Below are positions 51,701 to 60,197 of a stretch of DNA of 64,000 nucleotides, in pieces (positions within the stretch are counted from its first letter, which is position 1; each line of letters opens with the position of its first letter). The position numbers and the translations under genes are program-made. Source of the DNA: Halalkalibacillus halophilus DSM 18494 (GTDB taxonomy: Bacteria; Bacillota; Bacilli; Bacillales; Alkalibacillaceae); NCBI RefSeq assembly GCF_000423105.1, contig NZ_AUHI01000006.1:1-64000 (forward strand). Reading direction: 5' to 3'. The notes below the pieces were generated by a model. That model saw only the letters and a list, made by a program, of their open reading frames with translations, had not been told where the DNA came from and searched no databases.

Positions 51701-51858
51701 TACAAGGCATAAGCAATGCCATCGAAAATGGAGGTTTTTCCTGCACCAGTATTACCTGAAATCACAAATAGTCTTTGTCCTTCAAGGTTTGAGAAATCAA
51801 TCGTTTCTTGATCTTTATAAGGACCAAAGGCGGTTAAAGTTAGTTTTAAAGGTTTCAC
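48766..51858 (-). CDS. sbcC: SbcC, ATPase subunit of the SbcCD nuclease
   Basis: 1030 residues. Head domain with Walker A GNTGAGKTSIFDGIAYALYG near residue 36. Two long coiled coils follow (about 190-470 and 540-800), split by the zinc hook CPVCG near 515. The C-terminal head has signature LSGGEKFNAALSLALGMSD and Walker B MMFIDEGFGSLDQ. It opens DNA hairpins and blocked ends together with SbcD. It starts 20 bp after sbcD. Confidence 0.97.
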   Translation of the reverse strand: MKPLKLTLTAFGPYKDQETIDFSNLEGQRLFVISGNTGAGKTSIFDGIAYALYGSASGEDRGESKLLRSDFADDDVNTSAELTFELHGCTYKLFRQQGHVKKGNKTPTGEKIEFMQLKEGKEIPCVDRQSKNDVKEKVEKLIGLTKDQFIQIVMLPQGEFRKLLTSETENKEQILRKIFKTEPFRHMIERLKTKKDDQEKTFENQRNERSLILNEITSKLIENDESPLKIMSQENNKNWKSILSETSKLSDDILIEQEKTENQLQKNKQKINELNDAYNQGKYRNDQFDELNKKETRLKQLEQESHHISELEKKVLLAERATLLKVHETNLKERRKVAQELNLELKSLKEANEEAKNRHDNLLEIYKKEEKREPEREEIKVQVQKLKELIPKVKELNDYEEKIKEQQARDQKVRIKLDEKESELLNESNQRTSLLNEIAVHEKEVEPLKSLQKKLDEKVELAKLIRDYLKYQQESDELEISQIETEKIYVAAKERYDDQLKSWFDGQATILAEHLHTGENCPVCGSLEHPKKASSNHQIPSKSELDQLQGDMNKKFETYKQIQANLKVSKEKVSKQWDQIKPYNLEQENLAEDYKNLCNEGKELRTYVESLEEKEIKLKNLRVKLEETNGKLDEARKVKDEWKEEANKVSTELQILINGKEKLQEDIPEKEHSITYIKDELHNKEETYKQLEEQWKAAQKDLQAAERNYIQVSTNLKNVEEQLIKAEEKKQTEESNWKQVLEESEFRSEEDYQNAKISLEELNEAKQQISEYHSEVQQLTLRIKELKIELKDSQEIDLVSLKEKIQQEENKYEQLLSEYNSLKQKRKEATRLFSKLSEINDNITESEEKVAQITDLYDLVRGQNQLKVSFERYLQIEYLEQIIESANIRLQQLSSGQFHLQRSDRQETRGKQSGLGLDIYDAYTGLARDVKSLSGGEKFNAALSLALGMSDVIQSFQGGVSIEMMFIDEGFGSLDQESLHKAVDTLIDLQKSGRMIGIISHVEELKTAIPAILEVYKNKDGHSKTSFLVK

Positions 51859-51878
51859 GGTAATCTCCTTTCTCTTGC

Positions 51879-53033
51879 TTATTTATATTGTTCTTCATGG
51901 AGCACATCATGAAGAACTTCTTCAATTAATTTCTCTGAATCGGCAGGAGCTTCAGCCTGATTGACTTCTTTATAGAAACTGCGAAATAGTTCTAAGTGAT
52001 TCATTTGATCTCTTCTTTTTGTTACATCATTATTAGAGGTATCCAGTCTGTTTATAGGTTTCCTTTCCACATGTAATGCGTTTGGATATATTGCACGTAC
52101 TTTTTCCATAGGATAAAGTACAGTATGTTCATTCAATAACCTAATAAAAACATAGTCTTCACTAGGATCATGATTCTGGATTTCTTCAATAGTTGCCTCG
52201 ACAACTCTAAGGTCATGTTTTGGCTCCAGCAATCTTCGTTCTACATCTACTTCTCCCTTTTCATTGAGATTAACAATCAAGAAACCTTTATTATGTTTTT
52301 CTTCTGAAATGGAGTACTTCAGAGGAGAACCAGCATATCTGATCTTCTCAATTCCAAGGTGGTGCGCTTGGTGCAGGTGACCTAGTGCCGTGTAATGGAA
52401 CCCCTCAAACAAACGAGCGTCGACATGTTCCGCTCCCCCTATGGCAAGTGGCCTTTCTGAATCACTTGTATTTTCTTTTTCTTCCCCGTGAGGTGTTGCA
52501 AACAAGTGACCAACCATTACATTCCTTACATTTTCCGATATATTTTCTTTAATCTTCTCTGTTATTTTCAATGCAGCTTGGTTATGATTTTTAATCGTGG
52601 AATCATCAAATATGCTTCTGATCACACTAGGATCACAAAACGGAACCAAATGGAAATGAACTTCTCCAAACTGATCATTTAAGATGACTGGTTCCATTTC
52701 AGTTGAAAGTTGTCCAACTAAGTGCAACCCATTATCTTTTAGTATTTTGCTAGCAAAGTGCAATCTGCTTGGACTATCATGATTTCCTGCAATTGCGACA
52801 ACTGGAATATTCCTTTTTAAAACAATAGCTGCTAAAACTTCATCTAATAGCTCTACTGCTTCTGTTGGCGGTACCGCTCTATCGTACAAATCCCCTGCAA
52901 TAATTATCACATCAGGTTTTTCTTCATCGATCGCTTCGATGAATCGATCTAGAATAAATCGCTGGTCTTCGGTCATGTAAACTCCTTGCACAAGCTTACC
53001 TAGGTGCCAATCAGCAGTATGAAATATCTTCAT
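51879..53033 (-). CDS. sbcD: SbcD, nuclease subunit of the SbcCD complex
   Basis: 384 residues from the ATG at 53033 with GAGGTG 6 bp upstream; an in-frame GTG lies 9 bp earlier. Mn2+-binding phosphoesterase motifs in order: FHTADWHLGK, IAGDLYDRAVP, AIAGNHDSPSRL, VGHLFATPHG, and ALGHLHQAH. It cuts double- and single-stranded DNA as part of SbcCD (Mre11-Rad50 type). A possible LexA box lies about 100 bp upstream. Confidence 0.97.
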   Translation of the reverse strand: MKIFHTADWHLGKLVQGVYMTEDQRFILDRFIEAIDEEKPDVIIIAGDLYDRAVPPTEAVELLDEVLAAIVLKRNIPVVAIAGNHDSPSRLHFASKILKDNGLHLVGQLSTEMEPVILNDQFGEVHFHLVPFCDPSVIRSIFDDSTIKNHNQAALKITEKIKENISENVRNVMVGHLFATPHGEEKENTSDSERPLAIGGAEHVDARLFEGFHYTALGHLHQAHHLGIEKIRYAGSPLKYSISEEKHNKGFLIVNLNEKGEVDVERRLLEPKHDLRVVEATIEEIQNHDPSEDYVFIRLLNEHTVLYPMEKVRAIYPNALHVERKPINRLDTSNNDVTKRRDQMNHLELFRSFYKEVNQAEAPADSEKLIEEVLHDVLHEEQYK

Positions 53034-53131
53034 TTTATACACCTCTTTATAGAATCTACTTAAAGTATGGATTGTTTTACAAGTAGTTACAATGGGGAGT
53101 TTTTAAATAGTTGAGCATAGTGGATTTTAAT

Positions 53132-53145
53132 CGAATGTTTGTTCG
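53132..53145. promoter_or_regulatory. Possible LexA (SOS) box upstream of sbcD
   Basis: CGAATGTTTGTTCG differs at one core position from the Bacillus pattern CGAAC-N4-GTTCG. It lies 99 bp before the sbcD start. Confidence 0.35.
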
Positions 53146-53323
53146 CTTTTTAATATTTTATCACGCTCTAACAGTATTGTCTAGTCCAATTTTTTAACTA
53201 TTCTTTTATTCTGAAAATTTTAACAAGATGAAAAACTGAAAGCGGTTTTATTGTCAGAAAGTTTTATATAATTAAAATCTTTTTACACAAAGAAACTATT
53301 TTTCATATTTTAAGAACAAATTG

Positions 53324-53352
53324 TTTACAAATGCATATAATGTGGGTATACT
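53324..53352 (+). promoter_or_regulatory. Promoter of the 53387 gene
   Basis: TTTACA (53324-53329), 17 bp, TATACT (53347-53352), just upstream of a GGAGG site and ATG. Confidence 0.7.
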
Positions 53353-53386
53353 ACAATATGGAAACACATTAAGGGAGGCGAAATAC

Positions 53387-53512
53387 ATGTTTGATCATCA
53401 ATTAATTCGTCAAGCAATCATTGAAGATAAACAGCGAGAATATATTCAGAACCGCAAACAAGATAAGAAAAAATCCGGTAATTCATTCTTGCAGTTTTTA
53501 AAAGTTCTTTAA
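53387..53512 (+). CDS. Small basic protein of unknown function
   Basis: 41 residues from the ATG at 53387, with AGGGAGGCG 6-7 bp upstream. It has a helical start MFDHQLIRQAIIEDKQREYI, a basic centre (NRKQDKKKSG) and an amphipathic end NSFLQFLKVL. The longer frame from 53321 begins before the promoter -10 and is not real. It has its own promoter and terminator, which is strong support for a real gene. The pattern resembles small basic stress or Fur-regulated proteins, but I cannot assign it. Confidence 0.7.
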   Translation: MFDHQLIRQAIIEDKQREYIQNRKQDKKKSGNSFLQFLKVL

Positions 53513-53542
53513 TACATTCATGATAAAGTCATCTAAAGATAT

Positions 53543-53578
53543 AAAAAGGGATTCAGCTATATTGGCTGAATCCCTTTT
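53543..53578. terminator. Bidirectional terminator
   Basis: AAAAGGGATTCAGC and GCTGAATCCCTTTT form a 14-bp stem between convergent genes. Confidence 0.88.
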
Positions 53579-53605
53579 GTTTTTTCCTTATAACAAGAAA
53601 GAATA

Positions 53606-54244
53606 TTAATTAAATTTTCCCGATCTTAAAAAGCGATCTATATATACTGCGGTCTTTGCTTTATAATGCAATTCTGTATGGCTAAATGGAAGTACTTTAA
53701 AATCTTTTAACCCTTCATAAAAAACAGACTCAACTTCTACGATCCCATCATTTTCCCCTTTAATAATTCTCCCTAAAGGTCTATTAGAAACGTTACCTGC
53801 AATTGCTCCGATTTCCACACCAGTATCATCACGAAACTCGATGTTTTCTAAGTATTCTCTACTTAAAGAACGAACTGTTTTAAAAACAGTCGTATATCCT
53901 TTTACTCTATTAGCAAAATCGGCTAATTGACTTCCTCTATTGGGGGTTCCTAATAATACTGCTCTACCAATTTTCTCAATATGATTCGTTTCTGATAAAA
54001 GTTTTCGAATGACAAGACCACCTGTGCTATGACCGACTAAGTGCACCTTTTCATCTGGCTCCATTTCTGAATTGACTACACCGTTAACAATTTCATCTAA
54101 TATGGAGACAGTTAAATCAAATTCTCTGAATGTCAGTGGCAGATCAGGTGTATAACTCTTATATCCTAATTCTTGCATATAAGCAGCTAGGGGCAGCATA
54201 TCTTTGTCATTTCTTAAGAATCCATGAACTAAGATTGTTTTCAT
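53606..54244 (-). CDS. Lipase-like alpha/beta hydrolase
   Basis: 212 residues. Oxyanion motif ILVHGFLRN at the start, nucleophile Ser in GHSTGGLVI (about residue 74) and the His in PFSHTELHYK near the C-terminus. The sequence SHSTGGLV with an N-terminal HGF is the PGAP1/DUF676-like lipase pattern. No signal peptide, so it acts inside the cell. The substrate is unknown. It is monocistronic. Confidence 0.85.
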   Translation of the reverse strand: MKTILVHGFLRNDKDMLPLAAYMQELGYKSYTPDLPLTFREFDLTVSILDEIVNGVVNSEMEPDEKVHLVGHSTGGLVIRKLLSETNHIEKIGRAVLLGTPNRGSQLADFANRVKGYTTVFKTVRSLSREYLENIEFRDDTGVEIGAIAGNVSNRPLGRIIKGENDGIVEVESVFYEGLKDFKVLPFSHTELHYKAKTAVYIDRFLRSGKFN

Positions 54245-54406
54245 CTGCCCACTCCTTTCTTGACTAAATGTATCCTAATCACTAGAAACTATACCCGTTC
54301 CTTTTGATCCTCTAACTTAACATTATATTAGTATATTAATAGGATCGCAAAAGTGTTACTTAAAAAGCAAATAAAATATGATATGCTTATATTAGGAGGG
54401 GTTGAA

Positions 54407-54808
54407 ATGTTTTATCCGTCTAAGAAAGATATATTATTTACGGGGTTACTCTATGGTATTGCAATCTTCGCTTTAGTATGGTCATTCATGTATAGTGACT
54501 TATTTTCACAAATCGTAAGTGTGCTTTTTACTATAGCAATTGTATGGCTATGGTTCTCAACAAGTTACCGAATTGATGGGGAACATATACATATAAAATA
54601 CGGGCCTTATAAAAGAAAAGTTCCTATCTATGATATTGAAAAAATTCGTCTTGTAAAATCTATCACTGTCGCTCCTGCTCTAGCGATCGATCGTATTGAA
54701 ATCACTTATGGATTCGACTACCGTGTAATAACTATTTCACCTAAATCTAAAGATGATTTTGTTAGACAGTTATTTGCTCGAAATCCAGAAATAAAAATGG
54801 GAAAATAG
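54407..54808 (+). CDS. Membrane protein with bacterial PH-like domain (DUF1200)
   Basis: 133 residues from the ATG at 54407, 7 bp after GGAGGGG; the in-frame ATG at 54353 lies before this site. Two hydrophobic helices (about 9-27 and 33-50), then a PH-like beta domain from about 55: YRIDGEHIHIKYGPYKRKVPIYDIEKIRLVKS. This is the bPH_6/DUF1200 layout of B. subtilis YyaB-like proteins. No function is known. Confidence 0.8.
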   Translation: MFYPSKKDILFTGLLYGIAIFALVWSFMYSDLFSQIVSVLFTIAIVWLWFSTSYRIDGEHIHIKYGPYKRKVPIYDIEKIRLVKSITVAPALAIDRIEITYGFDYRVITISPKSKDDFVRQLFARNPEIKMGK

Positions 54809-54810
54809 TA

Positions 54811-54849
54811 AAAAGGCTTCTTACCAGGTTAACCTGATAAGAAGCCTTT
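54811..54849. terminator. Bidirectional terminator
   Basis: AAAAGGCTTCTTA.CAGGTT pairs with AACCTG.TAAGAAGCCTTT, a near-perfect 18-bp stem, between convergent genes. Confidence 0.9.
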
Positions 54850-54851
54850 CC

Positions 54852-55214
54852 TTATTTCTTCACAACATAGGATGTTAATTCTTTAATTTTTCCTTCTTTA
54901 TGCTTATTCAACTTATACACATCACAGAAGCCATATGTTTTCACTTCATCACTTCCGGCATGCTTTACCTTAATAGTTCCATCTACAGAAGCTTCTAACC
55001 CATGCGTGATGGTATGGTGGATTTCAAGTTCAAAATGACTAGAATCTCCCATGTTAGATAATGCCTCTTTCAAATCTTCCTTGCCTTCAATGGTGTCTTG
55101 ACCAACCATCGTCCATGTAACATCATCTGTTACACTTTCTAAAATGAATTCGATATTTCCAGTCATGAATGCCTTATTAAATTCTTTAAAAAACTCTGCC
55201 TTTGGGTTGTTCAT
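54852..55214 (-). CDS. SnoaL/NTF2-like protein
   Basis: 120 residues. The cone-shaped NTF2 fold is indicated by FFKEFNKAFMTGNIEFILESVTDDVTWTMVGQDTIEGKEDLKEALSN, then long beta strands FELEIHHTITHGLEASVDGTIKVKH. Related proteins serve as small-molecule binding or polyketide-cyclase-like enzymes. It overlaps the MFS gene stop by one base, so it is coupled to the exporter; it may bind the same ligand. Confidence 0.85.
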   Translation of the reverse strand: MNNPKAEFFKEFNKAFMTGNIEFILESVTDDVTWTMVGQDTIEGKEDLKEALSNMGDSSHFELEIHHTITHGLEASVDGTIKVKHAGSDEVKTYGFCDVYKLNKHKEGKIKELTSYVVKK

Positions 55215-56659
55215 TACAGCTCTCCTCCTTCATTTTCTGTTAAGTCTTTCTGTTCCTTTTTACGAATATGCTCCATATAAATCGCTAATCCGAGTCCAAT
55301 AATACAAATGATACCCGCTAAGAAGAAAGACGCGTTCACACCTCTTAATTCCCCAGCGACACCTTCACTTGGAACTGCTAGCGTTACCATAATCGTAACC
55401 ATTAACGCAGTACTGATTGCACCTGACATTTGCCTTAACGTATTATTCATAGCTGATCCATGCGAAATTAATCTTTCTGGCAGTTCGTTTAATCCTGCTG
55501 TAGTAGCAGGCATCATTACCATTGCTACACCGAGCATTCTAAAAGCATTAACTGTCGCTAAATAAGTGAAGCTCGTATCAGGAGTTAAAACCGTAAACAA
55601 GAATGTAGAAACGATTAACAAGGTTAATCCAGTATACAATAACCATTTTGGTCCATAACGATCAAACAATCGACCAGTGATTGGATTCATCGTACCCATT
55701 AGAACAGCTCCTGGAAGCAACATCAGTCCTGCCTCAAACGCTGTAAACCCGAGCGAATTTTGCATCATCAATGGCAAAATAATTGCGCCACCAATCATGG
55801 AAAAGAAAGCAACCATACCAATACCAGTTGTGATCGCAAAAATCTTATATTTAAAAATACGAAATTCTAAGATAGGTTCTCGAAGCTTGAATTGGCGATC
55901 AATAAATACAAATAACGTAATCGCACCGATGATTAATGACCCGTATACTTCTAAATGTGTCCATCCTAAGTTTCCTGCAACACTGAATCCATAAAGTAAG
56001 CCACCAAAACCAATCGTCGATAAAATAATCGATAAATAATCTACCTTTGGAAAGTTACGCTTCGTTACATTCTTCAAAATTATATAAGCAACGATTAAAT
56101 CTATGATTGCGATTGGTAAAATCACATAGAATAAACTTCTCCATACAAATTGTTCTACTAACCAACCTGATAGAGTAGGACCAATTGCTGGTGCAAATGC
56201 AATCACCAACCCAAACGTCCCCATAACTGTTCCTCTTTTTTCTATAGGGAAAATCAAGAAGATGATCGTTTGCATTAATGGTAAGATAATTCCCGCACCA
56301 GCTGCTTGTAGTACTCTCCCACCTAGTAATACAGAGAAGTTAGGGGCAATGGCACAGACAAGTGTTCCAATCGTAAAGGACATCATTGCTGTTAAAAATA
56401 AGGCTCGTGTCGTAAATCTCCCAATTAATAAGGCAGTAACAGGAATCATGACTCCGTTAACTAACATAAAAATGGATTGCAGCCACTGGGCAGTAGATTC
56501 GTCTATCTCAAGATCTCGCATCATATGTGGTAATGCTGTTCCTAGTAGTGTTTGGTTAAGTATTGCAACAAAAGCCCCTGACATCAACACAATCATCAGA
56601 GGCACTCGTTTTATTGGTTCAGATCGTTCTTCTTGATCTTCACTAGGTTCTTGCGCCAT
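55214..56659 (-). CDS. DHA2-family MFS multidrug exporter
   Basis: 481 residues, fourteen predicted helices. Motif A-like GRFTTRALFL after helix 2, motif C G(x)8G...P in GFAPAIGPTLSGWLVEQFVWRSLFYVILP. The sequence resembles LmrB/EmrB drug:proton antiporters. It heads a two-gene unit with the NTF2-like protein. No local TetR or MarR regulator is present. Confidence 0.93.
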   Translation of the reverse strand: MAQEPSEDQEERSEPIKRVPLMIVLMSGAFVAILNQTLLGTALPHMMRDLEIDESTAQWLQSIFMLVNGVMIPVTALLIGRFTTRALFLTAMMSFTIGTLVCAIAPNFSVLLGGRVLQAAGAGIILPLMQTIIFLIFPIEKRGTVMGTFGLVIAFAPAIGPTLSGWLVEQFVWRSLFYVILPIAIIDLIVAYIILKNVTKRNFPKVDYLSIILSTIGFGGLLYGFSVAGNLGWTHLEVYGSLIIGAITLFVFIDRQFKLREPILEFRIFKYKIFAITTGIGMVAFFSMIGGAIILPLMMQNSLGFTAFEAGLMLLPGAVLMGTMNPITGRLFDRYGPKWLLYTGLTLLIVSTFLFTVLTPDTSFTYLATVNAFRMLGVAMVMMPATTAGLNELPERLISHGSAMNNTLRQMSGAISTALMVTIMVTLAVPSEGVAGELRGVNASFFLAGIICIIGLGLAIYMEHIRKKEQKDLTENEGGEL

Positions 56660-56683
56660 AGTTTGCCTTCTTTCTTAGGAAGT

Positions 56684-56845
56684 TCAGAGTTGTGTTAGGA
56701 ATAAAATAGATTGGCTAGAAATGGTTTCATCAATGTAGTCATTTTGATCCATAAACGTGAAAATGCCGTACGTGATAAACGCCATTATAATCACAATAAT
56801 AATTATAAAAAAAACGATTTTCTTTCCATCGAAATTTGAATTCAA
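56684..56845 (-). CDS. Small single-helix membrane protein
   Basis: 53 residues from TTG at 56845, 7 bp after GGAGG. Hydrophobic helix at about 11-31 (VFFIIIIVIMAFITYGIF) with a short positive N-terminus (NFDGKK). It ends 25 bp before the MFS gene on the same strand, so it may be in its operon. Too small for standard ORF lists. No family known. Confidence 0.6.
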   Translation of the reverse strand: MNSNFDGKKIVFFIIIIVIIMAFITYGIFTFMDQNDYIDETISSQSILFLTQL

Positions 56846-56922
56846 GGTGATGCCTCCAATTTGAACATGATTACTTTATTATACGCTTTTCAAAAAGGTA
56901 AGAAAAATAATATGAAATGTAT

Positions 56923-57198
56923 TTATTTCTTTCTGTTAAATTTACTTCCAGAGCTTTTTTTTCGTAATCTAGAAAGACGATCAGCGGTGGATGATTTCGC
57001 CTCTTTTGTCTTTTCATAATTGATTTCGTATTTGGTTGGACGATCATTTTCAAAAGTTACTACTAACCAATCTCCTTCCTTATGTTCAGGAGGTAGCTGC
57101 TCAGAAGGAACAATTAACTCTTTCTCTTCTTCCTCTATTAATATTACTGCTTTCATATTGTCTTCCACGCGATCAATTACACCATGTTTACGTTCCAT
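56923..57198 (-). CDS. DUF3006 protein
   Basis: 91 residues. The conserved core MERKHGVIDRVEDNMKAVILIEEEEKELIVPSEQLP plus EGDWLVVTF is the DUF3006 pattern, a small beta barrel. The C-terminal ~30 residues are basic (ADRLSRLRKKSSGSKFNRKK). Genes of this family very often sit next to ComEC-like metallo-beta-lactamase proteins, as here: its ATG directly follows the stop of the 57199 gene. Confidence 0.88.
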   Translation of the reverse strand: MERKHGVIDRVEDNMKAVILIEEEEKELIVPSEQLPPEHKEGDWLVVTFENDRPTKYEINYEKTKEAKSSTADRLSRLRKKSSGSKFNRKK

Positions 57199-58437
57199 TT
57201 AATCACCTACACATGCTATATTTTCATCCAAGATATCACCTATTCGACCATCGCCTATTCCGTTGATTCTAGTCATATGATTCACTTGATCAAATGGGCG
57301 TAATTCAATTATTTGATTAGCCCGATCTGGTCCAATATGGGTGATTGTTTGTAATTCTTCAACCGACGCCTCATTAATATTTATACATGATTCTGTTTCA
57401 GGAGAATCCTCCGGGGGTTCATTATTCGTTTCTTCCCCACCTGTACCAGGAATCACGTCCCCTTCATGCTGCGTGGTTAAGTCGATAGAATCTCCGTCTG
57501 TTATAACAGAAATGGTGCCATGCACATCTGTTCCATAAACCTCTAGATCTCTTGCTAATACATCATCTATCACTTCTTCATGCGGGTGACCATAACTATT
57601 ATTTGCGCCAGCAGAATAAATAACAATCGAGGGATCAACAACATTTAAAAATTCAGATGTATTTGACGTGCTAGAACCATGATGCCCAAGTTGAAAAACA
57701 TCTGCATTTAAAGGTGCTTCACGGTTAACCATTTCACGTTCTCCTGCTGCTTCTACATCACCTGTAAATAGGAAGGAACTATCTTCTAGGCTAATTTTAA
57801 CGGATATCGAGTCATCGTTATAATCCCCGGTTAATGACTCCGGGTGAAGCACCTCTACTTCTAACCCATTTAAATCATAACTTTCCCCTGCACGCGGTTC
57901 ATGATAATTTGCCTGACTTTCTTCTATTGCTGCCAACGCTCGGTCGTATGTTTGCGATGCCCCTTCATTTCCCGTTAACCAAACTTCTTCTACAGTAAAT
58001 TGTTGAATGACTTGGTTAAGTTGTCCGATATGATCTGCATGGACATGCGTTCCAATGAGTAGATCTATAATTTCTATATCATAATCATTTAGGTAATAAG
58101 ATAAATCCTCGCTTTGCCAATCCCCGGTATCTATTAAGATATGACTTTCTTCTCCGTCATTCTCATAGTTTAGTAACGTCGCATCAGCTTGTCCAACATC
58201 TAGAAAATGTACTTCTAAAGACGCATCTTCTATTGTAGATGAGGTTTCTGAGTTGGTTTTAGATTGGTTATTCTCTGCTTGGTCTTCGTTCTCTATTTCA
58301 GGTTTTGATTTGCTCGGGACATCTTGATCGGAATTTCCGAAATCTTGAGTGTCGCCTTCATCCCCTGCCCCACAGGCAACCAGTACGAGAAGTAAACTCG
58401 TTAAAATAACAAATAAATAGCTTCTTCTCACCTTCAT
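57199..58437 (-). CDS. Secreted ComEC-like metallo-hydrolase with ComEA-like DNA-binding tail
   Basis: 412 residues from the ATG at 58437; a GTG at 58431 is also well placed. Signal peptide with lipobox LVAC, an acidic linker (about 25-70), then a beta-lactamase-fold domain: FLDVGQADATLL, DTGDW, THVHADHIGQL (HxHxDH), FTGDVE and GHHGSSTSN. A linker rich in Pro and Glu leads to a C-terminal helix-hairpin-helix pair (ININEASVEELQTITHIGPDRANQIIELRPF) of the ComEA type. It looks like an extracellular nuclease or phosphodiesterase that binds DNA. It may act in DNA uptake or use of external DNA. DUF3006 follows directly. Confidence 0.9.
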   Translation of the reverse strand: MKVRRSYLFVILTSLLLVLVACGAGDEGDTQDFGNSDQDVPSKSKPEIENEDQAENNQSKTNSETSSTIEDASLEVHFLDVGQADATLLNYENDGEESHILIDTGDWQSEDLSYYLNDYDIEIIDLLIGTHVHADHIGQLNQVIQQFTVEEVWLTGNEGASQTYDRALAAIEESQANYHEPRAGESYDLNGLEVEVLHPESLTGDYNDDSISVKISLEDSSFLFTGDVEAAGEREMVNREAPLNADVFQLGHHGSSTSNTSEFLNVVDPSIVIYSAGANNSYGHPHEEVIDDVLARDLEVYGTDVHGTISVITDGDSIDLTTQHEGDVIPGTGGEETNNEPPEDSPETESCININEASVEELQTITHIGPDRANQIIELRPFDQVNHMTRINGIGDGRIGDILDENIACVGD

Positions 58438-58487
58438 CCACCTCCTCATGCTTTATAATACTCTATTATGACTTACTTTTAAAATCG

Positions 58488-58525
58488 AAAAAGACTTAAG
58501 TTGATGATCAACTCAAGTCTTTTTA
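58488..58525 (-). terminator. Terminator of the PAS-GGDEF gene
   Basis: AAAAAGACTTAAGTTGA and TCAACTCAAGTCTTTTT form a 17-bp stem with one mismatch; the 3' arm overlaps the gene stop. Confidence 0.88.
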
Positions 58526-60109
58526 TCTTCGTAAATTTTGTACCATTTTAATGATAGGGGTGGATACTACTTCGGATTCCAATTCTTTTAAATCTTTATG
58601 ATAGAACGTAAATGTATTTCTCCCTTTTTGTTTTGCGAAATACATCGCTTGATCTGCTTGGTCAATTAGCTCATGTAGATCCTCTGACTCACTAGGGTAC
58701 ATGGTTATTCCAATGCTCGGCGCAATCGACACTTCATGTTCTTTGATTATTGCAGGCTCTAATAGTAACTCTGTTATCCTGCGAGCTACCTCTTCTGCAT
58801 ATTGACGAGTAATATCTTCTAACACAATAATAAACTCATCGCCACCGTGCCTTGCTACAAAGTCCTCTTCACGTAAGCTTTTTCCAAACCTTTTAGCCAC
58901 AATTTGTAGTAATAGGTCCCCAACTTTGTGACCTAACTGATCGTTTATTTTTTTAAATCCATCTAGATCAATAAAAAATACCGCTAACTCTTTATCTTTC
59001 CGTTCCATACGGGCAATGGCTTTTTTCATATGAAGCTCCAGTGATTTACGATTCGGTAACTGTGTCAGCTCATCAAAATACGCCATATGCTTTAGTTGTA
59101 ATTCCAGATGTCTTCTTTCTGTAATATCTCTGGAAATCAACAGTATATTTTCTGGAACGATCACTGATGATGTTTGGTTTTCAGTTGACATAACTGGAGA
59201 GCCTTTAATACCTAACCAAACGTAACAGCCTTCTTTTGTTTTTACCCGTACTTCTATTTGTTGAGAAATACCTGTCATTAAAATATCATCATACAAACGA
59301 TGCAATTGACCTTCGTCGTCTTCATGAACAAATTCTGAAGTATTACTGCTTTGCACTTCTTCTTGTGTAAATCCTAATAAACTTTCATGTGAAGGAGATG
59401 CATACGTGATTTGACCTTGCTTATTCACAATTACCACTAAGTCATTCATGTGATTCGCTATCATTTCGTAATGACGTTGTGTTATATCAAGTTGTGCTTC
59501 AATTTCTTTTCTTTTCGTTATATCCCGGTCAATCGTTAAAATGCTTTTTTCGCCATTAAATGTAATAGGGACCCCTATCGACTCTACTTCTATTATTCTT
59601 CCATCCAGTGTTTTCAATTTTTGTTCTACTGGTTCGGGTACGACACCTTCTTGGTGGAAAGCTAGTAAATGTTCATAACCCTTTTCAATAAATTCGTAAA
59701 TTGACTTCCCTAGAATTTCAGAAGATTGAGATCCACCTAATAACTGTGCACCTTGGTCATTTGTATAAATAACTATGTTATCACGCTGCACAATAACTGC
59801 ATCTGGAGAGAGCTCGATAATTTTACGATATTGATCTTCGCTTTCCTTTAACTCGTTTTTCGCTTTTTCCCTTTCAATAATACTCTTCTTCATATTTTCT
59901 AAAAGATAGTAGACAATCGGAGCTACTATTAATAATAAAAATAAAAGATCAAATATAACTGGCCAAATACCATTCAATAACGTTTCATTAAATATATAAT
60001 AATCAATAATGTAACCAAAGAATTGACCAACAAATAACAGTGCTAGAATAACTAGAAAAGCACTGCTAATAGATTGATTTAGTTTATTTTTGATAAATTT
60101 ATGTCTCAT
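58523..60109 (-). CDS. PAS-PAS-GGDEF membrane diguanylate cyclase
   Basis: 528 residues from the ATG at 60109 with AAAGGTG 6 bp upstream; a GTG at 60118 is in frame. Two helices (about 15-40 and 46-68), a short linker, PAS domain 1 (about 85-195, IIELSPDAVIVQRDNIVIYTNDQG), PAS domain 2 (about 210-335, ITYASPSHESLLGFTQEEV) and a GGDEF domain (about 350-515) with active GGDEF in ARHGGDEFIIVLE. It should make cyclic di-GMP in reply to a signal sensed by the PAS domains. No EAL domain is attached. Confidence 0.93.
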   Translation of the reverse strand: MRHKFIKNKLNQSISSAFLVILALLFVGQFFGYIIDYYIFNETLLNGIWPVIFDLLFLLLIVAPIVYYLLENMKKSIIEREKAKNELKESEDQYRKIIELSPDAVIVQRDNIVIYTNDQGAQLLGGSQSSEILGKSIYEFIEKGYEHLLAFHQEGVVPEPVEQKLKTLDGRIIEVESIGVPITFNGEKSILTIDRDITKRKEIEAQLDITQRHYEMIANHMNDLVVIVNKQGQITYASPSHESLLGFTQEEVQSSNTSEFVHEDDEGQLHRLYDDILMTGISQQIEVRVKTKEGCYVWLGIKGSPVMSTENQTSSVIVPENILLISRDITERRHLELQLKHMAYFDELTQLPNRKSLELHMKKAIARMERKDKELAVFFIDLDGFKKINDQLGHKVGDLLLQIVAKRFGKSLREEDFVARHGGDEFIIVLEDITRQYAEEVARRITELLLEPAIIKEHEVSIAPSIGITMYPSESEDLHELIDQADQAMYFAKQKGRNTFTFYHKDLKELESEVVSTPIIKMVQNLRR

Positions 60110-60197
60110 TGATTTCACCTTTTACAATCATTCATTTACACTACTTAAGAACTAGGTCTAATGTTACAAATACCCTAATTGATCTCATTCAAACATG

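Larger units (their letters stand above)
53034..53386. other. Intergenic region between sbcD and the 53387 gene
   Basis: AT-rich, 353 bp, divergent genes on either side. It holds a LexA-like site (53132-53145) and the promoter at 53324-53352. No further open frame with a ribosome site was seen. Confidence 0.6.
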
